From: Terriglobia bacterium
GTDB lineage: Bacteria; Acidobacteriota; Terriglobia; Bryobacterales; Bryobacteraceae
Length of the DNA stretch: 64,000 bases
Assembly: GCA_020073615.1 (NCBI GenBank)
Contig: JAIQEX010000010.1
Coordinates: forward strand, 1 to 64,000
Direction of reading: 5' to 3'
This document shows, piece after piece, positions 60,327 to 64,000 of this stretch. The translations under genes and the position numbers were made by a program. Each line of letters starts with the position of its first letter. Within the stretch, counting starts at the first letter, position 1. The notes beneath the pieces are model-generated. The model did not search any database and was not told the DNA's origin. It saw nothing but the letters and a program-made list of their open reading frames with translations.

Positions 60327-60644
60327 ATGCACCCGGCACGAGGAGTTGCGCAGGCCGCAGAGTTGCAGAAAAGGCTTAACGGTATCATGCCCCAGCCGAG
60401 CCCTGGCATTGTGAAATGGCGTTACACCTTCGGCAACGACTGGACCGGCGATCCGGCAATCTTCTTTTGGGTGACGCTTACCGATGAGGCGAGCAAGAAA
60501 GATGATTTGTCAAAAGCCACCGAGGCGTTCAGGAAGGTGCTCTGCGAGCGCATCGATTTTCAAAACGATTGGGATCTCATCCCCTATTTCAATTTCCGTA
60601 GCGAATCAGAGCAGGCAATCCTAAACGACGAGGTCTACGCGTAG
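60327..60644 (+). CDS. Hypothetical protein paired with a HEPN-like gene
   Basis: A 105-residue soluble protein. VKWRYTFGNDWTGDPAIFFW and VTLTDEASKKDDLSKATEAF resemble a small alpha/beta domain; FQNDWDLIPYFNFRSESEQ closes it. It ends four bases before the HEPN-like frame. Pairs of a small protein with a HEPN-like protein are typical of HEPN-based modules, so this may be the partner or antitoxin. I do not recognise a named family. It is intact while its neighbour is broken. Confidence 0.6.
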   Translation: MHPARGVAQAAELQKRLNGIMPQPSPGIVKWRYTFGNDWTGDPAIFFWVTLTDEASKKDDLSKATEAFRKVLCERIDFQNDWDLIPYFNFRSESEQAILNDEVYA

Positions 60645-60648
60645 TGGA

Positions 60649-61144
60649 ATGGGCCTGGTTGATGATTTCTTTAGCCATGCAGTGAAGCTTGCCGCTCCCA
60701 TAGAACCCAGCGATACGGAGCAGATTGATTTTCGCCGAGCGGTGTCCGCTGCCTATTATGCCGTCTTCCATCTCTTGACAATGACGGCAGCGGAGTGTTG
60801 GGTGGTCCGCAGGGAAAGGCATCGATTCGCTCGACTGTTTGAGCACGGCAGAATAAGGACTGCCTCGCTAGCTAGCACTGCCCAGTAAACTCAAAGAACG
60901 TTTGGGAGACAATGCGTCACCAGGCGATCAGAAGACCGCCGATACACTCAGCGCTATTGCAAGAGACTTTGTAGCACTCCAGCAGGATCGGAACAGTGCA
61001 GATTACGACAATTCTCGGGTATGGTCATACACGGAGGTTGAGAACGTCATCCTGCGGGCGCACGATCTTTACATCCGCTGGTACGCTGTTTCCAAGACTC
61101 CGTTCGCAGAATCCTACCTCCTCGACATGCTTGGAGGAAAGTGA
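60649..61144 (+). pseudogene. HEPN-like gene broken by a CTAG duplication
   Basis: The first part reads DFRRAVSAAYYAVFHLLTMT and RFARLFEHGRIRTASLA, then stops at 60886-60888. The second part in another frame reads LPSKLKERLGDNASPGDQKT, DFVALQQDRNSADYDNSRVW and ILRAHDLYIRWYAVSKT. Removing one copy of the tandem CTAG at 60868-60875 joins them into a single protein of about 164 residues with a HEPN-like helical layout. The adjacent 105-residue gene is the probable partner. Confidence 0.75.
60868..60875. repeat. CTAG-CTAG tandem duplication in the HEPN-like gene
   Basis: Two copies of CTAG lie side by side inside the frame. The four extra bases shift the reading frame; deleting one copy restores it exactly. 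This looks like the footprint of a transposon that made a 4-bp target duplication and left. Confidence 0.65.
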
Positions 61145-61225
61145 TCTGCCTCGAGCGAGAGGCGCTTGCCAACCTCAAGGAAGGGATTGAACTGCACTTC
61201 GAACCGTGGCAAGCTACGCGGCAGG

Positions 61226-61473
61226 CCGGCGGGCGTTCCGTTTGTGGTCGGCGGCGGGCGCGGCGGCTTCGGCGACGGCGGCTTAGGGGGCGGGCCGTGG
61301 AACCCGGCGCGTACATGGTGCGGCTCACGGTGGGCAGCCAGACCTGGACCTCGCTGGTGGAAGTCTTCGAAGACAGCTGGATGCGCCCGCAGTGGGATAG
61401 GCGTCCCGGCCCATGAGCGCTACCTGAACGGCGCCGCGGGCAATAGCTTGATGGCAACGTCTCCCACAACGGC
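61226..61473 (+). repeat. Direct repeat copy 2: decayed 3' end of a sortilin-like gene
   Basis: It matches 59671-59915 along its whole length. It codes for GAYMVRLTVGSQTWTSLVEV in one frame and GVPFVVGGGRGGFGDGGLGG in another, so it carries a frameshift (GGGCCGTGG for GGCCCGGTGG) and is not translated as a unit. No upstream part of the gene is present. Confidence 0.82.
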
Positions 61474-61476
61474 TTC

Positions 61477-61884
61477 TTATTGTTTCGTGCGCTTCAGCAG
61501 TATGTAAGTGTGGTCCGTGTATTTCTCGGTGCGGAACGTTGTGGGACGATCGCCATCCATGCCGGTGCAGAGCTTGAGCGTGTCGCCCTTCAATTCGTAG
61601 ATCCCCACCTGATGGCGGCTGTTCAGAAAATCGATATGGGCGGGCTGGAAACTGGTATCGATTTTGAAGCCAGTTGGTGCCTTTCCCATTATGGAAACTT
61701 TCTCGCCCGCGAAGACCAGGGTCAACTTTTCCAGCATTCCGGCCGGTGGCGGATCGCCGTTAGACGTTGCCTCGATCGCTCGCCAGGTTCCCTGCAGCGC
61801 GGCGCGATCTTGCGCGTCCGTCTGGCCGGGCAGAGTCAAACAGACCGTGAGCGCCAGCGCCGGCAATCGCAGTAAAACCTTCAT
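61477..61884 (-). CDS. Secreted TIGR03067-domain protein
   Basis: A 135-residue exported protein. The signal LRLPALALTVCLTLPGQTDA is followed by a lipocalin-like small beta-barrel domain: ALQGTWRAIEATSNGDPPPA, GTWRAIE being the usual opening, then LTLVFAGEKVSIMG, GIYELKGDTLKLCTGMDGDR and FRTEKYTDHTYILLKRTK. TIGR03067 proteins are frequent in Planctomycetes and Acidobacteria and have no known function. The gene overlaps the decayed repeat on the opposite strand by its end. Confidence 0.8.
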   Translation of the reverse strand: MKVLLRLPALALTVCLTLPGQTDAQDRAALQGTWRAIEATSNGDPPPAGMLEKLTLVFAGEKVSIMGKAPTGFKIDTSFQPAHIDFLNSRHQVGIYELKGDTLKLCTGMDGDRPTTFRTEKYTDHTYILLKRTKQ

Positions 61885-61944
61885 GCTGCTATAGATTCTC
61901 TCACATCGACTTAGTTCTGAAGTAAAATCGCGTACCGGCGCAGC

Positions 61945-63423
61945 TTAATGCGGCGGTTTCGCCACTGAGTCGGCGAGCGCGTAGGCCAATACCGCGGCCA
62001 CCGCGGCATTTTCGTTCAGTTCCCGGGGAACCACCTTGTCGAAAGTGTCGGCGGCGCTATGGTGGTAATCGAAGTAGCGGCGGCTATCGACGGTCGGCGT
62101 GAAGCCGGGTACGCCTTTTGCGGTGAGCGCGAGAATGTCCGCGCCCGCCTCGGTTCCTGGGGTCAGCATGACGGCGCCGATTGGCTCCAGCACCGGTATC
62201 AGCGGACCCAGCCAGTCGCCGAGTTCCGGTTTTCCCACGTAAGTAATGCCGCCCGGATGCCCGCTGCCCAGGTCGGATTCCAGCGCGGCGACGTGGTTCG
62301 CGAAATCCGGCTGATGCGCGGTAGCGTAGGCCCGCGATCCGTCCAGCCCCATTTCTTCGTTCATCCAGGCGACGAAGCGGATCGTCCTTCGGGGATGGAT
62401 GGCCAGCCGCTGAAGAAGATGGATGACTTGCATCGAGACCGCCACCCCCACCCCGTCATCGAGGGCGCCCGTGCCCAGGTCCCAGGAATCGAGGTGCCCG
62501 GAAACGACGACGATCTCCTCCGGATGCTCGCTGCCTTTCCAATCGGCGACCACGTTGTAGCTCTCTGTGCGGGCCAGCGAATGAGGAGTCAAGGTGAGGT
62601 GGATGCGTGCCGGCCCCTGGCGGGCGAGGTTGGCGAGCAGGTCCGCATCTTCGGCGGTGATGGCCGCCGCGGGGATGCGCGGAATCTCCGGTGAGTAGTA
62701 GGTAGCCCCGGTGTGCGGCAAGCGGTAATCGGCGCTGCCGACGGAACGAATGAGCACGGCCGACGCACCGAGCGATCCCGCCACAATGGGAGCAGCGGAG
62801 CGGTACAGCACGGCTCGTTCGTATGCCGCGAGGGCATTTCCCTGCACCGCAAGTTGTTTGTCGAACGGCTGGTTGAAGAGCACGATCCGCCCCTTGGCCG
62901 CGCCATCGGCGAGTTGTTTCAGATCGGCGAATGCGTTCACCACGAGCAGGTCGGCGGTCAGCCCGTCGGGCGGCGTACCTACGCTTCCACCGAGTGCCGT
63001 GAGGACAATCCGCTGGGTCGTGCCCGGCGCCTGCCCAGCCCATTGAACGAGCTCGCCCAATTCGACACCACGCACCCAATGCGGCACGTCGACTTTCTCG
63101 AGACGGACATCTGCCCCGGCGGCTCGCATTTGATCGGCCGCGAATTCGACGGCGCCCTGTGCCTGAGCCGACCCCGCGATTCGCGGCCCGATGTTGTCGG
63201 TCAGGTGCCGCACCATGTCGAGGGCATACGGATCGGCCAGGGCGGCCTCGCGCAACCGCCCCATGGTAGCGATCTGCGCGGCGTTCCAGGCTCCCGTAGG
63301 CGGATCGATCAGCCTCGCGACCCGTTCGTGGATGGAGGGCTCCGCACCTGGTGTTTGGGCGACGCAGGTACAGGACAGAATCATGGTATGGAAGAGCGTC
63401 AGAGTGTATCGGGAGTGAGCCAC
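61945..63423 (-). CDS. Secreted M28-family metallopeptidase (carboxypeptidase Q-like)
   Basis: A 492-residue zinc aminopeptidase. An N-terminal signal (LTLFHTMILSCTCVAQT) is followed by a PA-type insert (about 150-290) and the M28 catalytic domain. Zinc ligands are in VVSGHLDSWDLGTGALDDGV (His, Asp), FVAWMNEEMGLDGS (catalytic and ligand Glu), ALESDLGSGH and YFDYHHSAADTFDKV. It probably trims peptides in the periplasm. The long spacing and PA insert resemble carboxypeptidase Q. Confidence 0.88.
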   Translation of the reverse strand: MAHSRYTLTLFHTMILSCTCVAQTPGAEPSIHERVARLIDPPTGAWNAAQIATMGRLREAALADPYALDMVRHLTDNIGPRIAGSAQAQGAVEFAADQMRAAGADVRLEKVDVPHWVRGVELGELVQWAGQAPGTTQRIVLTALGGSVGTPPDGLTADLLVVNAFADLKQLADGAAKGRIVLFNQPFDKQLAVQGNALAAYERAVLYRSAAPIVAGSLGASAVLIRSVGSADYRLPHTGATYYSPEIPRIPAAAITAEDADLLANLARQGPARIHLTLTPHSLARTESYNVVADWKGSEHPEEIVVVSGHLDSWDLGTGALDDGVGVAVSMQVIHLLQRLAIHPRRTIRFVAWMNEEMGLDGSRAYATAHQPDFANHVAALESDLGSGHPGGITYVGKPELGDWLGPLIPVLEPIGAVMLTPGTEAGADILALTAKGVPGFTPTVDSRRYFDYHHSAADTFDKVVPRELNENAAVAAVLAYALADSVAKPPH

Positions 63424-63480
63424 ACGCGGATGCTAGCACATCGAGGAAACGTGAGCGGCGCCAACGGAATCGCGCCGCGG

Positions 63481-63516
63481 GCAAAGCTGGAAGTCGAGGT
63501 TTCCCACAACGCCATG
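63481..63516 (+). repeat. Third, diverged copy of the downstream repeat tail
   Basis: GCAAAGCTGGAAGTCGAGGT then TTCCCACAACGCCATG resembles the tails at 59884-59915 and 61441-61473, including the preceding GCGCCGCGGGCAA shared with the second copy. It has no coding part of the sortilin-like gene. Confidence 0.55.
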
Positions 63517-63536
63517 TCTCCGCCCGATCTCTCTCC

Positions 63537-63573
63537 TTGACAGCTTAGGAAAGCTCATGATAGACTCCTTAGC
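63537..63573 (+). promoter_or_regulatory. PadR-gene promoter with overlapping operator
   Basis: TTGACA (63537-63542) and TAGACT (63561-63566) are spaced 18 bp. The inverted repeat GCTTAGGA (63543-63550) and TCCTTAGC (63566-63573) has one mismatch and a 15-bp spacer, and it covers the spacer and -10. This fits autorepression by the PadR protein encoded 16 bases downstream. Confidence 0.6.
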
Positions 63574-63588
63574 AGTTTAGGAGGGCAC

Positions 63589-63930
63589 ATGTCCGGCCAG
63601 GCCCAGCTTCTTCCGGGAACTCTCGATCTTTTGATTCTCAAGGCCGTCTCTCTTGGGCCTCTTCATGGCTACGGGGTTCTGTTGCGCATCGGGCAAATCT
63701 CCGGGCAAGCGCTGTTAATCGAGCAGGGCGCGCTCTATCCCGCATTATTCCGTCTGGTGCGTCAGGGTCTTCTGAAAGCAACGTGGGGCACATCGGAGAA
63801 CAATCGCCGGGCGAAGTTCTACGAACTCACGTCTCTCGGGCGCAAACGCCTGCGCGAGGAAGCTGCCGGATGGAACCGGCTGGTTACCGCCATGGCTTCC
63901 GCGCTCGGCGCCCAAGCGGAGGAAGTGTGA
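63589..63930 (+). CDS. PadR-family transcriptional regulator
   Basis: A 113-residue winged-helix repressor. LLPGTLDLLILKAVSLGPLH and GYGVLLRIGQISGQALLIEQ are the PadR DNA-binding core, GALYPALFRLVRQGLLKATW is the wing, and KFYELTSLGRKRLREEAAGW the dimerisation helix. The ATG has GGAGG seven bases upstream. In Acidobacteria these genes typically precede MacB-like ABC permeases, and the next gene overlaps this one by four bases. The promoter contains an inverted repeat that is a likely binding site. Confidence 0.92.
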   Translation: MSGQAQLLPGTLDLLILKAVSLGPLHGYGVLLRIGQISGQALLIEQGALYPALFRLVRQGLLKATWGTSENNRRAKFYELTSLGRKRLREEAAGWNRLVTAMASALGAQAEEV

Positions 63931-64000
63931 GAATCCTGGCCTATTTTCGTTCGCTCGCCGCCCGGTTTTTCCATCGCTCCCAGATCGAGGACGACCTGGA
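63927..64000 (+). CDS. ABC transporter permease, N-terminal fragment (cut by window edge)
   Basis: GTG at 63927 overlaps the PadR stop and reads VRILAYFRSLAARFFHRSQI then EDDL, which is the common cytoplasmic N-terminus of the MacB-like permease family in Acidobacteria (pattern FHR...IEDDLDEEL). Only 24 codons are in the window. It is co-translated with the PadR regulator. Confidence 0.75.
   Translation, partial: MRILAYFRSLAARFFHRSQIEDDL

Noticed and set aside
61141-61416. 91-aa ORF as a gene
   Set aside because: It is one frame of the decayed copy of the sortilin-like 3' end.
1-64000. CRISPR array or prophage
   Set aside because: No regularly spaced short direct repeats and no phage structural, integrase or terminase genes were seen.

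Overview
The window reads as a chromosomal segment of a GC-rich Acidobacterium close to Solibacter/Bryobacter. The signs are several secreted proteins with TIGR03437-type Ig-like repeats, an FG-GAP/ASPIC-UnbV protein, a Tat-exported Gfo/Idh/MocA oxidoreductase, a PadR regulator followed by an ABC permease with the N-terminus usual in this phylum, a sortilin-like propeller protein, and a high density of two-component systems and toxin-antitoxin (TA) modules. There is no phage structural gene, no intact transposase, no CRISPR array and no rRNA.

Layout. 0-3.8 kb: tail of an unknown gene, then an overlapping NarL-type kinase/regulator/FG-GAP operon. 3.8-7.1 kb: membrane protein and oxidoreductase (minus strand), a MITE-like 169-bp element, and a FitAB-type TA pair. 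7.1-13.2 kb: three secreted TIGR03437-type proteins, two of them tandem duplicates that share a conserved promoter block. 13.3-17.2 kb: CHASE2 kinase, sigma-54 regulator and a CpsB-like PHP phosphatase. 17.3-21.2 kb: phosphoketolase and acetate kinase, separated by a repeat with inverted arms. 21.2-26.4 kb: TylF-like methyltransferase, small protein, propeller sensor kinase and divergent NarL-type regulator.

26.4-30.3 kb is the most interesting part: a compact lasso-peptide (RiPP) locus. It holds a DUF5519 luciferase-like protein, a cyclase of the asparagine-synthetase fold without the N-terminal Cys, a PqqD-like recognition element, a B2 leader peptidase, and a 50-codon precursor gene that is missing from the ORF track. 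The precursor has the leader motif YxxPxL...G, but Ile replaces the conserved Thr at position -2. No exporter or isopeptidase is visible. A small resolvase-type HTH protein follows.

30.3-41.4 kb: an accessory zone with a TacAT-like pair, tRNA-Val, an amidohydrolase, an S9 peptidase and a run of TA modules. One VapBC-like pair is intact, one BrnT toxin is frameshifted, and one DUF5615 toxin is cut to about ten recognisable codons. Hypotheticals follow. 41.6-46 kb: an NtrBC-like pair divergent from rpsA. 46-50.2 kb: NHL-repeat/TIGR03437 protein, NadD-like nucleotidyltransferase and DksA/TraR-type zinc finger. 50.4-56.6 kb: two polytopic membrane proteins, a lipoprotein and a molybdopterin oxidoreductase. 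56.6-61.5 kb: a sortilin-like protein whose 3' end is repeated 1.5 kb downstream. Between the copies lie a Ser/Thr-kinase N-terminal fragment and a HEPN-like gene broken by an exact CTAG duplication. 61.5-64 kb: TIGR03067 protein, M28 peptidase, PadR regulator with a readable promoter/operator, and the start of an ABC permease.

All calls come from reading the sequence and the supplied ORF translations. No database search was run.
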